A stretch of DNA of 64,000 nucleotides from Bedellia somnulentella (GCA_963576735.1 OY755197.1:1748501-1812500); one strand, 5' to 3'. Shown: positions 21,501 to 31,497, counted from the first letter of the stretch. Translations and numbers: made by a program. Notes: generated by a model not told the origin, from the letters alone.

Positions 21501-24500
21501 CGAGACACAGTTAGCTAGTTAGCCATCCTTTTTCAGGACACTTTAGGTCGCCAGCGCGCGTTCCTGTTTAAATAATACTTCCATGGATTATATTCATTTA
21601 GGATTAAGATTATAATTAGGCACATAGGCACTTTTTGGTATGCTGACCCTTGGCTGACCCAAGGATCTTTTATTCTAAGAGACAGCGGTATTTTAGCAAA
21701 GTTCTCATTAATACGGGTATATCATTTGACCGGCGGTTTTCTTAATAAGGATTAACAAATAGGATTAAAAATTATAATTTATGGAGCTATTGGTCTAATG
21801 AGAGGTTTTCCTTTTTTTCTTTTTTTCTTCTTCCCTGTTCTCAAGATAGATGGCGCCAGACTTGCTATGTTACTGGTAGGAACGGAACGTCACACCGTTT
21901 TTCACACTTGAATGTAATGATATCGTAAAACGGAACGTACATAAAAAGTTCTGATTTGAAAGTCTAAATAAATATCAGTTTAAGCCTTTGACTATGAACA
22001 CTATAGACAGAGCGATGTTACGTCATCCATTTTAAAAAGAGAAACCCTTATTTATGTTCTTATATGTTAAAAAGAGACACAAATCTTTATTGTCATCTCT
22101 ATCGCGTAACCCATTTTGTTGATGTCACACTTTTAAATTGTGACAAACAAAGCGTCGACTTGTGAGCGATTTTGGTTTTCTTTTGATTTTGAGAAAGATT
22201 TTATTCATTTGTATATTGTTGTTGTGACAAAAGAGACTCCATTAGTTAAGTTATTGTTTAGTGAGGTATGATTGGGTGCAGCGTGCTTGGCTGCGGAAGC
22301 CACAGCGAAAAATACATCGAAGGATTGACTTTCCACATGTGAGTGAGTTTTTTAATGTTTTTCTACAGATAAATACATAATAAATACATTGCGCGATCAG
22401 AAAAAAGTGATTCAAATGTTAATTACGTTGAACTAGATTACTAGCATTTTCTTTAGTTATTTTGAGCAATTTTTTAATAGTATAACCTAAAGATATGCAG
22501 TATCTCAGTGTTGCCATAATTCACGTTTTCATTCTACCCTGTCGTTAGGGTAAAATTTTCAAATTAGTAAACTGATGTTAATGAGTGAGTATATTATGAA
22601 TTTCGTCGCGCTATAGCGACGCTGAATGATTTCCAATTGTTATCTACGGAATTAGTAAGTAATAAATTTGTTATATTTATTTAATTTCTTCGTATTCATT
22701 ACAGTTTTCCTAAAGACCCGAATCTACGAGAAAAATGGATTGCGGCCACTGGAAGATGCAATTGGAAATCAACCAAATATAAAATACTTAGATGTACGAA
22801 TACATCATCTTTTGAAAAATGTGACTGAAATAGATGAATGAATTCGAAATTAAATAATAAACATCCTTTATATAACTTAAATTAGTATATTGATATACAT
22901 ATTTTTTATTTAATCCAGGGTTTTAGGGTAAATAAAATACTTGTGCTGGCAACATTACAGTGATAGAGATTTTAGGTTATCAAATTTTAAATATAATTTT
23001 CATGCATTTGCAGTTTATTTTTTTGCATAAATTAGATATGTATGTGTCATAAATAGAAAATATAATAATCTTACACTGTTATTATTCTAAAACTAAATGG
23101 TACTTACGAGTGGAAAGACAAATCTGGTTGCTTAGTTTCGCTATTACTTTTACACGATTTAACACTGCACCTGACCATTTTATTGAATGTTTAATTATTT
23201 CTAATGTTAAATTATATTTCTATTTATTGCCAGAACCGATCTCACATAAATAATTAACTAAAAAATCAACGAAATTCTTAATTTTTCTGCTTTTCAATTC
23301 AAAAACGGTTTGTTTATTTTGAAAATGTCAAACGGTTTGTTTAGCAAAGTACTTTGCCGGCTTGGCCAGCAGTAAGGGACAGCAAATTACATGGTCATGT
23401 CTCACTTACTCTTAGTATTTTTAATATTTATTTTCTCCGTCTAGTGCGAGTGAAACAAAATATATGCAGATGTCTATTGTAATTCTTTGTCTACGTCTAG
23501 GAAACTATGTTGTTTTTTTATTTCTCAAAAAGAAAACCCCTCATTGTTTCTTTTATAACTGTGTACCATGGAAGTATAATTTAAACGTACATTTAAATTG
23601 TTTACGACTGTTTGTTTCCTAAATAAATGAAAATAAAATAAAATATTGGTACATACTCACTATCTAGTAATCTTATAGACTCAGGTCAAAAAAATAAAGG
23701 GTCAAAGCCAAATCACCAGAATCAATAATGCTTCAGCTACTTTTGAATGATCACTTTTGAAGAGTATGTAAAATAAATATTATTAGTGATAAGTTTCCAG
23801 CCACATTGCCCCGCCATCATTTAAGAAGACTTAATTATCTAAGTCGTCTTTTACTAAGCCCCCAAGTGAGACGGTTTGGTGTTATTCTCATCGTTACACA
23901 ACTCATAATCTTAAATTACAACCTAGATGTCCCAAGTCAAAAAGAGAATTATTTAATAAATAAACTTTAACATAAAATAATAGTAATTCATTTCTAAACA
24001 AAAATGGAACAGCGTTGGTAGCCATTTGATGATAACCCAAATTTTCATACAAACTTCGATAAACAGCAGACTTGCCCACGTAAGGCAGTCATTACAGCCT
24101 ATTATTATTATCAGTCAGCCTTTGTGTACTAAATTTCAATGTTCTGTACTTTTGTAAAAACATTATATTTATTCTGTATGCAATTTTAATGAAATTAAAG
24201 ATACATTTTAAATGAAATTTTAAAATGTATCTTAGTTTGGTTAGGAAAGACATCCATACATATACTCACGGCTCTAACTCCCTAGAAGGGGTAGCTTACC
24301 ACCTTTTCCACACTTAACTTCCAAAAGTGGCTGAAGAATTTCTAATTCTTTAGCTCTGGCCACGCCTCTTAGGGGCATATAGTAGTATGTGTGTAATGAA
24401 CTTCGATCCATTTAATATAAACTTATTTATTTATTATCTTAAAAATTGTATTGCGGCTTCAGTCGTTTTCTTCCGGTATAGAATCCATAGCACATTTCGA

Positions 24501-25924
24501 TGTCTTCATCAGTTCTCTGCTCTCCCAAATAGATATTTTGTTGTTTCTTAACATCATAGGATACACGTTTCTTGTTGATTGGCTAAACACACTCGAAGCT
24601 CCATCGTGTTCTAAAGAAGCAAAGATACAAAATCAACCATGCTATAATACTTAATAATATAAATAATCACGCCGTTAAACTTGCGATTGTATGACCTGGT
24701 TTTCAGAGTTTTCACTCTTTGGAATTAAATATAAGCAACAAGATATTTTGTCACATAAAGCGTAAAACACACTGGGCTCGACCCAACACATGTCGGCAAC
24801 TTTTTGTTGGCGGCCTAGTTTTCAAGCATAGTTTACACATAATTCTTATTAGACAGGCCCCCGGGTTGTGTCGCCGGAATTTGTCGGCAGCCCGGCGGGC
24901 TCAGTGTGTGTTGCGTTTAACTCATGTAGTCTGTTTTGGATTAGATTTCATAATAGTTCAGCTCTCTCTGTTATTCTGTTTTTGTTGCGTAGAACTATAT
25001 ATATTTAGCTTTAAAATTTGATATTTATAAGTTCATATATCAAAACTTTAACTTAAAAAAATACCATTTTTGCCGTATAGTGCCGGCTTAGAATGTCACT
25101 ACCCCTTCTTACCCTCGGATGTCGTAAGAGGTAGTTAAATGAGAGGGTTTTAAGTGGTTTTAGGCGATGCGGTTGGAGACCCATCACCAACGATACTTTA
25201 TTTTTACCTTCTTGTCCCCTATCAATTTCCAAATGAGGCTGAGGAGTTTTTAACTCTAAAGCTCTGGCTACCCCTTTTTAGGATTTAAGGCCGTGAGTAT
25301 ATGTATGTATGTACATTTAGATATTTATCATTATTATACATACATACATACATATGCTCACGGCTATAAATCCCTAGAAGGGATAGCCAGAGCTAAGGAA
25401 TTGGAAATTCCTCAGCCACGTTTGGAAATTTTAGTGGGGAAAAGATGGTAAAATAAAGGTTTTCGGTGATGGGTCTCCAACCACATCGCCCAAAAATCCC
25501 TTAAAAGCTCCAAATCCGTTAGTCGCCTCTTACGTACACCCACCGGAAGAAATGGGGTAGTGTTATTCTATGTCGACACTACACAGCAAATTAAATTATA
25601 TGAAACAAGCGTATTTTTTATAATTCACTTACCGTTTGACCTGTCATTCTTGTTATCAAACCACGACCACTTCGGACTATCTCTTGTCTCCTGCAACTTT
25701 CCAACTTCTTCTGTTATCGATTCTATTTCTTTCTGGAGACTACTGATCGTATTTTGTATATTTTTTAAATCATGTCTATTCAGTTTTTTGCACTCCTCTG
25801 ATTCTAGTGTTAGTTTTCTTGAGGCTGTGATATCGGTTTTCGGGAAGGAAATCTCCAGTTTGAGTTTATCAAGAATGCTTTCTGGTGGTTTTTTTTCACG
25901 CAGTTCCCTTCGATGGTTAGCCAT
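18553..25924 (-). CDS. Gene B: putative multi-exon host gene, coiled-coil N-terminus and Cys/Pro-rich segment
   Basis: The start exon 25924-25633 encodes 97 residues from ATG (MANHRRELREKKPPE...), with a helical stretch rich in Leu/Glu/Lys (SSLQKEIESITEEVGKLQE), and ends at a GTAAGT donor in phase 1. It is preceded by an acceptor at about 25935. An exon 20456-20089 joins in the correct phase (GWQTAWEKSH...) and ends at AAAG/GTAATT. A 25-nt exon 19564-19540 has good borders (TTACAG / GTAAGT). An 81-nt exon-like piece 18633-18553 has TTCCAG / GTAAGG. The third exon needs one base restored to read through (see 20089-20456). I do not recognise the product. Phase agreement supports the first two exons; the last two are weaker. 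Confidence 0.4.
18716..18961 (-). repeat. SINE-B copy, diverged and 5'-truncated
   Basis: Body and 3' end are readable (CACCTGGTGTTCAGAGTACC, CGTTTTCCCTCACCGTTAAC on the plus strand). It is followed directly by another copy in the same orientation. It is older than its neighbour. Confidence 0.7.
18962..19257 (-). repeat. SINE-B copy
   Basis: The minus-strand 3' end CCCCTTCGGGGATATTCGGC then GTGAACG starts at 18962-19005. The head near 19205-19255 differs from the other copies (CCGAGACTTGAACCCTCATC on the plus strand), so its tRNA-like part is a variant. Confidence 0.75.
19258..19500 (-). repeat. SINE-A copy, full length
   Basis: It runs from CTGTGTAGTGTCGGCTTAGA to GCCGTGAGTATATGTATGTA on the minus strand, beside a SINE-B in the same orientation. 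Confidence 0.85.
19845..20010 (-). repeat. SINE-B fragment
   Basis: It contains GTGATAGGGGGCGGGTCTAT and TTGTACGAATACACTGCCAC on the plus strand. It lacks the tRNA head. Confidence 0.6.
20089..20456 (-). CDS. Gene B exon, Cys/Pro-rich, with apparent 1-nt frameshift
   Basis: Two overlapping frames lie on the minus strand. The upstream one (from 20456) reads GWQTAWEKSHQIPSDPE and then KGPCIQKPKPANLALKTQTK. The downstream one starts at MDYEICTPPKKPIDPYGPF (20317) and continues through KTCPKVCIEHIKNPQNLC to a GTAATT donor at 20088. They meet at an A6 run (20323-20328); a seventh A would join them into one open exon. Alternatively the second frame has its own start at 20317. The similar composition (Lys/Pro/Cys) of both halves favours one exon with a homopolymer indel. 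Confidence 0.45.
20500..21097. other. No gene seen
   Basis: Mixed AT-rich sequence, probably intron of gene B. The opposed open frames at 20831-21029 are a mirror pair without family signal. Confidence 0.4.
21098..21175 (+). repeat. SINE-A 3' fragment
   Basis: It contains AAAAGTGGCTGAGGAAATTT and CTGGCTACCCATTCTTTT, the 3' third of SINE-A, without the usual GTGAGTATATGT tail. Confidence 0.55.
21263..21420 (-). repeat. SINE-C copy with intact tRNA-like head
   Basis: The minus strand contains a tRNA-like fold: GACACGGTAGCTCAATTGGC (acceptor and D arm), then GAGCGACGGGGGCGTATACC, then GCGGGTTCGATCCCCACC (T arm) and CTGTGTC closing the acceptor stem. A body with CGAAATTTTTCTTTCCTTT follows. Both Pol III boxes are plausible. 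TATGTAAATATAA occurs on both sides (about 21250 and 21425), a possible target duplication. It is called a SINE rather than a tRNA gene because partial copies sit at 13689, 31342 and 58318 and the anticodon loop is not canonical. Confidence 0.7.
21986..22860 (+). mobile_element. P-like element 2, internally deleted
   Basis: The left end CTTTGACTATGAACACTATA and the first 780 bp are nearly identical to P-like element 4 at 40735. It keeps both THAP exons, then jumps (after AACCAAA) to a short piece of the transposase C-terminus, losing about 180 bp that element 4 still has. After the ATGAATTCGAAATT common point the two copies diverge. No matching right terminal repeat is visible, so the 3' end is missing or was replaced by P-like element 3. 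Confidence 0.75.
22268..22780 (+). pseudogene. Partial THAP domain of P-like element 2
   Basis: Exon 1 is 22268-22338 (71 nt, donor GTGAGT) and encodes MIGCSVLGCGSHSEKY and GLTFH. Exon 2 starts at 22705 after TTACAG and gives IFPKDPNLREKWIAATGRC. The C-x4-C pair, His, the FP motif and Trp of a THAP domain are all present and the splice sites are good. After NWKSTK the frame runs into the deletion junction and stops (KYKILRCTNTSSFEKCD). The final Cys-x2-His is absent, so the zinc finger is incomplete. Confidence 0.75.
22861..23510 (-). mobile_element. P-like element 3, fragment in opposite orientation
   Basis: A THAP exon 1 on the minus strand (23178-23108) has the same 71-nt length and phase as the other P-like elements. 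The promoter-side sequence extends to about 23500. There AATTACAATAGACATCTGC (minus strand) resembles the inner terminal repeat ACACTATAGACAGAGC, but too loosely to be sure. The 3' side is not resolved and merges with P-like element 2. Confidence 0.5.
23108..23178 (-). pseudogene. THAP exon 1 of P-like element 3
   Basis: It encodes MVRCSVKSCKSNSETK and DLSFHS before GTAAGT. The C-x4-C and FH positions align with elements 1, 2 and 4. The sequence is clearly different from element 2, so this is another P subfamily. No second exon was found downstream on this strand. Confidence 0.65.
23640..23915 (-). repeat. Old, diverged SINE-A copy
   Basis: The order of SINE-A landmarks is kept (minus strand: GGGGCAATGTGGCTGGAAAC, then CATACTCTTCAAAAGTG and an eroded tail), but with many substitutions and indels. 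It is the most decayed copy in the window. Confidence 0.5.
24247..24400. repeat. Two SINE-A 3' ends joined in inverted orientation
   Basis: 24252-24298 is a SINE-A tail on the minus strand (CCGTGAGTATATGTATGG, hairpin CCCCTTCTAGGG). It is followed at once by 24299-24400, a 3' part on the plus strand (CTTCCAAAAGTGGCTGAAGA, CTCTTAGGGGC). The two meet head to head. Confidence 0.6.
24757..24925. mobile_element. Short GC-rich MITE
   Basis: The ends are inverted repeats of about 22 bp: AAGCGTAAAACACACTGGGC at the left and, reverse complemented, AAACGCAACACACACTGAGC at the right. Internal GC is much higher than the surroundings. No clear target duplication. Confidence 0.5.
25068..25312 (+). repeat. 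SINE-A copy, first of a tail-to-tail pair
   Basis: Full length, of the GTGCCGGCTTAGAATG subtype, ending GCCGTGAGTATATGTATG. Its inverted partner begins 26 bp further on. Confidence 0.8.
25338..25588 (-). repeat. SINE-A copy, second of a tail-to-tail pair
   Basis: Full length on the minus strand with tail GCTCATATGTATGTATGTA. It lies 45 bp from the splice donor of gene B's first coding exon. Confidence 0.85.
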
Positions 25925-26035
25925 TTTGATTTGTCTGTTAAATGAAAAATATAAAAGTTAGTACATACGTTATTATTTATTTTTATTTTATGTGGTTGGT
26001 TGAGTTTATTTTATTTATTTTTATTTGGTCCTCAT

Positions 26036-26390
26036 GCTTCAGCCGTAATAGCCTACTGGGTAGAACCACCGGCCATTAATACAGACGAGCGTGAGTTCAA
26101 ATCCCGGTTCGGGTCGCCACTAATTTGTCTTTTTAGAAGTCATATGTGTGTTTAGTTTATAATGGTTGTTAACGGTTAAAAATTGTTAAGAAACCCACAC
26201 GGCTAAGTTGTGCTTTTACATGTAAAAGTGTATTGGAACAAAACGGCGACAGGCTTGCCCCTATCACATGAGTACACTGTCAAAGCAAAACTTTGGTACT
26301 CTAAACAACAGGTGACAATGTCACATGATGTTCAGAAGTATTGTACCTCAGCCAACCCCTTCAGAGATATACGGCGTGAAAGGTTGAGTT
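26036..26390 (+). repeat. SINE-B copy
   Basis: The tRNA-like head CCGTAATAGCCTACTGGGTA and B box GAGTTCAAATCCCGGTTC are clear. The tail reads GGAGATATACGGCGTGAAAG-like sequence. The head differs from the copy at 57460, so it belongs to a different subfamily. Confidence 0.75.
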
Positions 26391-26431
26391 GGGTATATCA
26401 AAACCAGGTAAACTAGCAACAATTCAATATG

Positions 26432-26562
26432 ATAATACATACATGCATATACTCACGGCTATATTTCCCTAGAAGGGGTAGCCAGAGCTAAGGAATTATA
26501 AATTCCTCAGCCACTTTTGGAAGTTGAGTGGGGAAAAGATGGTAAAAATAAAGGTTTTTGGT
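26432..26562 (-). repeat. SINE-A 3' half
   Basis: From the tail GCCGTGAGTATATGCATGTA to the ACCATCTTTTCCCCACTCAA region on the minus strand; the 5' half is missing. Confidence 0.75.
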
Positions 26563-26783
26563 ATATGATTATATTCCTAAATATGACTAGGTATCTAAAC
26601 ATGAGAAGAATATTTTGCTCGTAAAATTAATGGCCATGAGGACTCAACTTCTGTATTCAATATTGTAAAGCTGACGTTGAAACTCTATAGAAGAATCCTG
26701 TGGCCGGCAGTGGTCGCTTATTGTTTGTAGTGTTGATGATGATGTGATGACTGAAATACCCTATTTCTTTTGTTCCAACATAG

Positions 26784-26830
26784 CCGTGATTTTATATCGC
26801 TGCGGCCAAAGCATATTTTGGGAAGCGAAA
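26784..26830 (+). CDS. Possible small host exon
   Basis: A 47-nt segment follows TTTTGTTCCAACATAG and is followed by GTGAGT. Two of its three frames are open (for example RDFISLRPKHILGSE). No partner exon was identified, so this is only a candidate. Confidence 0.2.
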
Positions 26831-27827
26831 GTGAGTTTTAGTTTTCATCAGAAGGCCAACCAGCGACATTAATGAACGCTGAACATAAATTTTAATCAAC
26901 GAACATATAATCTAGAATTCTTTAGCCAGTTTTTGATATAAATATAGGAAAAATTTGAAATATTGGTAAAATAAATAATCTTTGGTGGACATAGTGATAA
27001 AACTTGCAATCAAATAAAAATACACAAAAATAAACTTACATGAATATGCACGAACAATGCGGCTTATGAAAAATATGATTATAAATTAAAAATAATACTC
27101 CTCATCATTTTTCAGACCACCAACTTCTTGCTTCATATTCCCTATCAATAAAATTACATTTTATCATTACATTGAATTTATTTCATCAGAAGTTTGCGCT
27201 AAGTCAGCAGCTGATTATTTTTACTTTTAAGTATTTTAGGTATAATTAAAACATTATTTTGGACGTGAAATGCGAATATATTGTTTGTGTTGGATATTTT
27301 AGATTCTGGGTTGTGTAAGTTTTGTATTGAATTATTGAATTTTGACATTGAGACTTGTGTTTGAGTTAGTGACCATAAATATTTCGACAGAATAATTTGT
27401 ATCAGGGTTTTGTATAAAATAACGCCAGCGTCAATGAGACGCCATATTTTAACTAACTCAAACTTTAATATTTATTCAAAATAGGTGGGTATACAGTTGT
27501 ATTGGTTGGTATTGGTAGTTGTCACATTATTGGTGCTTCAGCCCCTGTCTTATTTACACCTACTGATAGGAGAAAAATTTACATATCACGATGATTCTAC
27601 TACAGAGGCAATCATATAAGCAGCATAAAAACTTTCAACCCATTAAAATCACCAGTCTTGATTTAATCTCTTTTGCACTGAGGCATTGGGCGTAAAGATT
27701 TAGTGAGAGCCTCCTCGGGATAATGTGATTATATTTTAATCCTCAAAGGTGGTCTAGTGAGGATTGGCAGATGTCTGTCAGATACTAGCGACGACTATTT
27801 ATTTATTTATTATTACTACCATTGATA
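26831..27827. other. AT-rich spacer before RTE copy 1
   Basis: No gene or repeat family recognised. 27700-27827 may include an altered 5' leader of the RTE element, but it does not align with the leader at 61513-61783. Confidence 0.4.
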
Positions 27828-27879
27828 TTGACGGTGATAGAGCTCGCCACTTATCACGTCATAGATTCTCATTGGGCAA

Positions 27880-29528
27880 AAAGTGGGCTGACAAGACCCG
27901 CTTTAGTACGTTGAATGTTTGCGGAGGAATGCTAGAAAAGTTAGATGAAGTATGTCTGGTAATGAAAGAAAAGAATTTAGATTTGCTGTGTGTAAATGAG
28001 ACGAAGTGTAAGGGAAAAGAGGTCTCGCAACTTGGATCAATTACTGCCATCTGATCGGGGGTCAACCCTAATATCAGAGCTTGCCAAGGATTGGGACTTC
28101 TTACGTCTGAAAGGATGGTTTAATGTATGTCAGAGCATGAATGTGTGAGTCCAAGCCTCCTCTGGCTTAAGTTAAGGGCTGGGCTGGTCCGGCTACGTGT
28201 AATATGCGTCTATGCGCCGGACATATCAAAATCTTTAACCGAGAGGGAGGAGTTCTGGAATTTACTTGGTGATATAGTGAATGGGTGTGTTTTGAATGAA
28301 AAGATAATAATGTTAGGAGATTTAATGTTTGGGTTGGTGTGACACGCAACGGTCGTGAAAGAGTATTAGGTAAATTTGGAGATAATAGAGTGAATAAAAA
28401 TGGTGATAAATTGATTGAAGTATGTTTGGAGAGGAATCTTTGTGTAACTTACACTGTTTAAACACAAAGATATCCACATGTATGCAAGGCAGCGAGGAAG
28501 CGAAAGAAGTATGATAGATTTTGTGATTGATGATGAAAGGCTGAAATCAAAGGTAGTTGACACTAGAGTTTATAGAGGTGTCAGCGTAGGAACAGATCAT
28601 TTCCTCGTTGTATCACGAGTAAGAAGTCTGTTCAAGCGTTGGCGTCATAGGACAAGGAGTGTCAACTACTGAAATTTCAAGAATAAAAGTAGAAAATTTG
28701 GTAGATAATGAAAAAATGGGAGATGAATATATTGAGAAACTGGATGAACGGCTAAGTTGCGTAGAAATGACGGATGATATGGAAATAGAAGATGCTTGAA
28801 ATGTGCTCAAATCTACGGTAATTGAATGTGCGACGGAAGTTTGTGGATTGAGCAAAAGGAAAAATTTACCAACATCAAGTTGGTGGGATAAAACTGTGAA
28901 AAATGCGGTGAACGAAAAGAAGAAAGCCTGGCTCGATTTACTAGGAATCAAAGCTAGTAAACGGATGAATGTGTGTATAAATGATGACGAAGTTGAGAGA
29001 TTTCAAGATGAATATAAGAGAATGAAGAGAGTGGTTAAGAATAAAATAGAGCAGAAAAAGCGAGAAAAGAAACTCTCCGATAATTTCCACAGTATACAAA
29101 AATCATTTTGGAAATATATCAGACGTGAAAGGGGAGTTTCTCGAAACACGAGTACAAGTGAAGGATGAAAAAGGTGAACTAATAACTGATGGAACAAGAA
29201 TAAAAAAAGTGTATGGAAGGATTATTTTGAGGGTCTCTTTGAAAAAGAGGATGATCCCATTACTTCAGCAATTGATAGCGATGTTAATTGTGACGAGGTA
29301 ATGGGTGACGTGTCTGAAAGTATGATAAGTATGGAAGAAATTGTAAAAGCGATGAAAAGTATGAAACTAGGAAAAGCGGCAGGATATGATAGGATATGTG
29401 TCGAAATGCTGAGGACTGGTAAGGGGTTAGTGGCTTCTTGGCTGTTCTTCCTTTTTCAGAAGTGTTGGGCACTTGGCAAAGTACCTACCAAAAAATTGGT
29501 GCAGAGCCGTGATTTTGCCCCTATATAA
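27880..29528 (+). pseudogene. RTE copy 1: endonuclease and linker remnants
   Basis: Readable in pieces: FSTLNVCGGMLEKLDEVCLV, LLCVNETKCKGKEVSQLG, ICVYAPDISKSLTEREEFWN, RGSERSMIDFVIDDERLKSK and GTDHFLVVSR, the endonuclease motifs. A TGA at about 28052, a TAA at about 28121, frameshifts near 28335, 28450 and 28660, and a TGA at about 28797 break it. The family's catalytic DFNGW motif is damaged here (GDLMFG). Confidence 0.75.
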
Positions 29529-30913
29529 AGGGAAAGGGTCACGCCAAGAAGCAAAAAACTACCGTGGAATCAGCCTACTCAGTGTTGTCGGCAAATTGTA
29601 TTCGAAAGTTCTGATCGAAAGGGTGATGAAAGAAACGAATGAACAAATTTGGGATGTACAAGCAGGATTTAGGAAGGGAATGGGATGTATGAATCAAGTC
29701 TTCTTGTTAAGGTGCATCACAGAGATTTTTTTGGCAAAAAACCAAAAAGTGTATTGCACCTTCTTTGATTTGGAGAAGGCGTATGATAGGGTAGTAAGAA
29801 AGTATTTGTGGAAGGTGTTTTCTTTGTTGTGTTGTGTTCGGTTTGGGGAGCCAACTTATACGTGCATTGGAGTCACTCTATGAGGATTCCAATGCATGTG
29901 TGAGAGTAAACGGGGAAGACACGGTTTGGTTTGAGATCTCTAGGGGTGTTTGACAGGGTTGTATGGCTTCTCCGTAGCTCTTCAATTTGTTCATGGACGA
30001 CTGTTTGAAAGAACTGCGCGAAAGTGATTATGGACTGAAAATGAGAGGGTTCATCATTAAATGCCTCTTATACGCTGACGATCAAGTGTTACTTGCATCA
30101 ACGGTAAATGAGTTGCAGGAGATGGTGAACATTGCGTGTAAGTCTTTCGAAAGAAAGGGAATGAGAGTGAATGTGGACAAAACCAAAACAATGGTTTTTG
30201 AAAGAGAGGAAAGTATGACAGAATGTGACATTGTTATAAATGGTAAGAAAGTGGAACAAGTGAAAGATTTTTTATATCTGGGGAGTTTGTTTACTAGGGA
30301 TGGAAAATGTGAGGAAGATATTCAAAGAAGATTTAAAAAGGGAAACGCGGTGAATGGAGCCATGAACGGTCTGATGTTGAGCAAGTCGTTGTCAGAAAAG
30401 GCTCGAATCGCTGTGCTTAATGCTGTTCTGGTTCCCACGCTGATGTATGGTAGTGAATGTTGGGCATGGCAGAAGAAGCATGAAAGTAGAGTTATTGCAG
30501 TGGAAATGAGATCCCTCAGAAGTATATGTAATGTAAGGCTGTGTGATAGAGTGACAAATACTGTGATCCGTGAACGAGTAGGTTTGAAAGATGACGTAGT
30601 ATGCAAGATAGAAAAAGGAATGTTGAGGTGGTTTGGGCACAAAGAGAGGGTGGATGAAAATAAAGTAGCGAAAGAGATATATAGAGCCAATGTGGATGGG
30701 ATTGTTAGTATAGGACGGCTTCGTAAAACGTTTCTTGACCAGATAGAAAACGTTCTTATAAAGGCGGGGGTCCAAAGTGAGAAGAATAAAAGAGCATGTA
30801 TGAGAAGGATAATGAATGTAAGGGAAGCAAAAGAGGTTTGTCAAGATCGTACAAGGTGGCGATCGATAGTCTCAGCTTACCCCAATGGGAATAATAGGCG
30901 TGAGTATAAGTAA
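29473..30913 (+). pseudogene. RTE copy 1: reverse transcriptase and C-terminal region
   Basis: RT motifs include YKGKGSRQEAKNYRGISLLS, QAGFRKGMGCMNQVFLLRCI, CTFFDLEKAYDRVV and LLYADDQVLLAS (YADD at about 30069). Frameshifts near 29520 and 29830 and a TGA for the RQG arginine at 29951 interrupt it. From 29987 the frame is open to the stop near 30911 and covers VEQVKDFLYLGSLFTRDG, MLRWFGHKERVDENKVAKE and YPNGNNRREYK. Confidence 0.8.
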
Positions 30914-30925
30914 GTAAGTAAGTAC

Positions 30926-31341
30926 CATTGATAATAATCGTGGACGGTACTGTTGATAGAAAAGGACGAAGGACACATTAAGATTATTTAAGATCAAAAA
31001 GAGAATCAACTCCAAAGAAGTGAGAAGAAAAGGAGCCTTTTGAATATATTTAAGAAAGAAATTTGTTAGGTTTGCCAGATTCGTATAAAGAGTTGATTAA
31101 TAACCTATGTCTTTCTTTTTGTTTCGTATCGATAATGCTAGAATTACTCCCGTTCCAAACCGTTTTAGGAAGACTAGAGGTCGTTCAGTGATCAAAATAC
31201 GACCATCTTTTCTGTTTTTTTTTACACTTTTAAGTAGTGTTTGCGTTCCCTACCTCCGAATTTTTTCACAAATTCGGAAGGCCATTTGTCCACTTTTTCG
31301 GATAGAATGCAAATGTTGAGAACGCCTAACTATCACATAAT
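30926..31341. other. No gene seen
   Basis: Unassigned sequence between RTE copy 1 and the SINE-C. TTTTTACACTTTTAAGTAGT occurs here (about 31217) and again near 31529, bracketing the SINE-C and about 130 bp in front of it. Confidence 0.35.
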
Positions 31342-31497
31342 TTGAATGTTTTTGTTCATCCAAACCTGATGTGGAGATATTACTAATAAATAAAGAATAA
31401 ACAAAGGAAAGAAAAATTTCGACACAGGCGGGAATCGAACCCGCGACCTCGGGTATACGCCCCCGTCGCTCTGCCATTGAGCTACCGTGTCAATGGC
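31342..31497 (-). repeat. SINE-C copy with complete tRNA-like head
   Basis: On the minus strand: GACACGGTAGCTCAATGGCA, GAGCGACGGGGGCGTATACC, then GCGGGTTCGATTCCCGCC and CTGTGTC. The T arm pairs perfectly here, unlike the copy at 21263. The body CGAAATTTTTCTTTCCTTTG and a TTTATTAGTAAT segment follow, then AACAAAAACATTCAAA. tRNA gene finders would probably flag it as a tRNA or pseudo-tRNA. Confidence 0.7.

Larger units (their letters stand above)
27828..30925 (+). mobile_element. RTE LINE copy 1, decayed but almost full-length coding region
   Basis: Similarity to RTE copy 3 starts at about 27828 (GAGCTCGCCAC, TCACG) and runs to GGCGTGAGTATAAGTAAGTA at the end. An apurinic-type endonuclease, RT and C-terminal region follow in the order of a single RTE ORF. 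The short 3' end with a tandem tail (AAGT repeats) is typical of RTE. Stops and frameshifts are scattered through it, so it cannot make protein. Confidence 0.85.

Noticed and set aside
28613..28951. Long minus-strand frames opposite the RTE ORFs (also at 30322, 32017 and 62629)
   Set aside because: They are mirror frames of purine-rich RTE coding sequence and have no motifs of their own.
31433..31492. Apparent tRNA gene on the minus strand
   Set aside because: The anticodon loop has 8 nt and lacks U33; the same unit recurs with a SINE body, so it is annotated as SINE-C.
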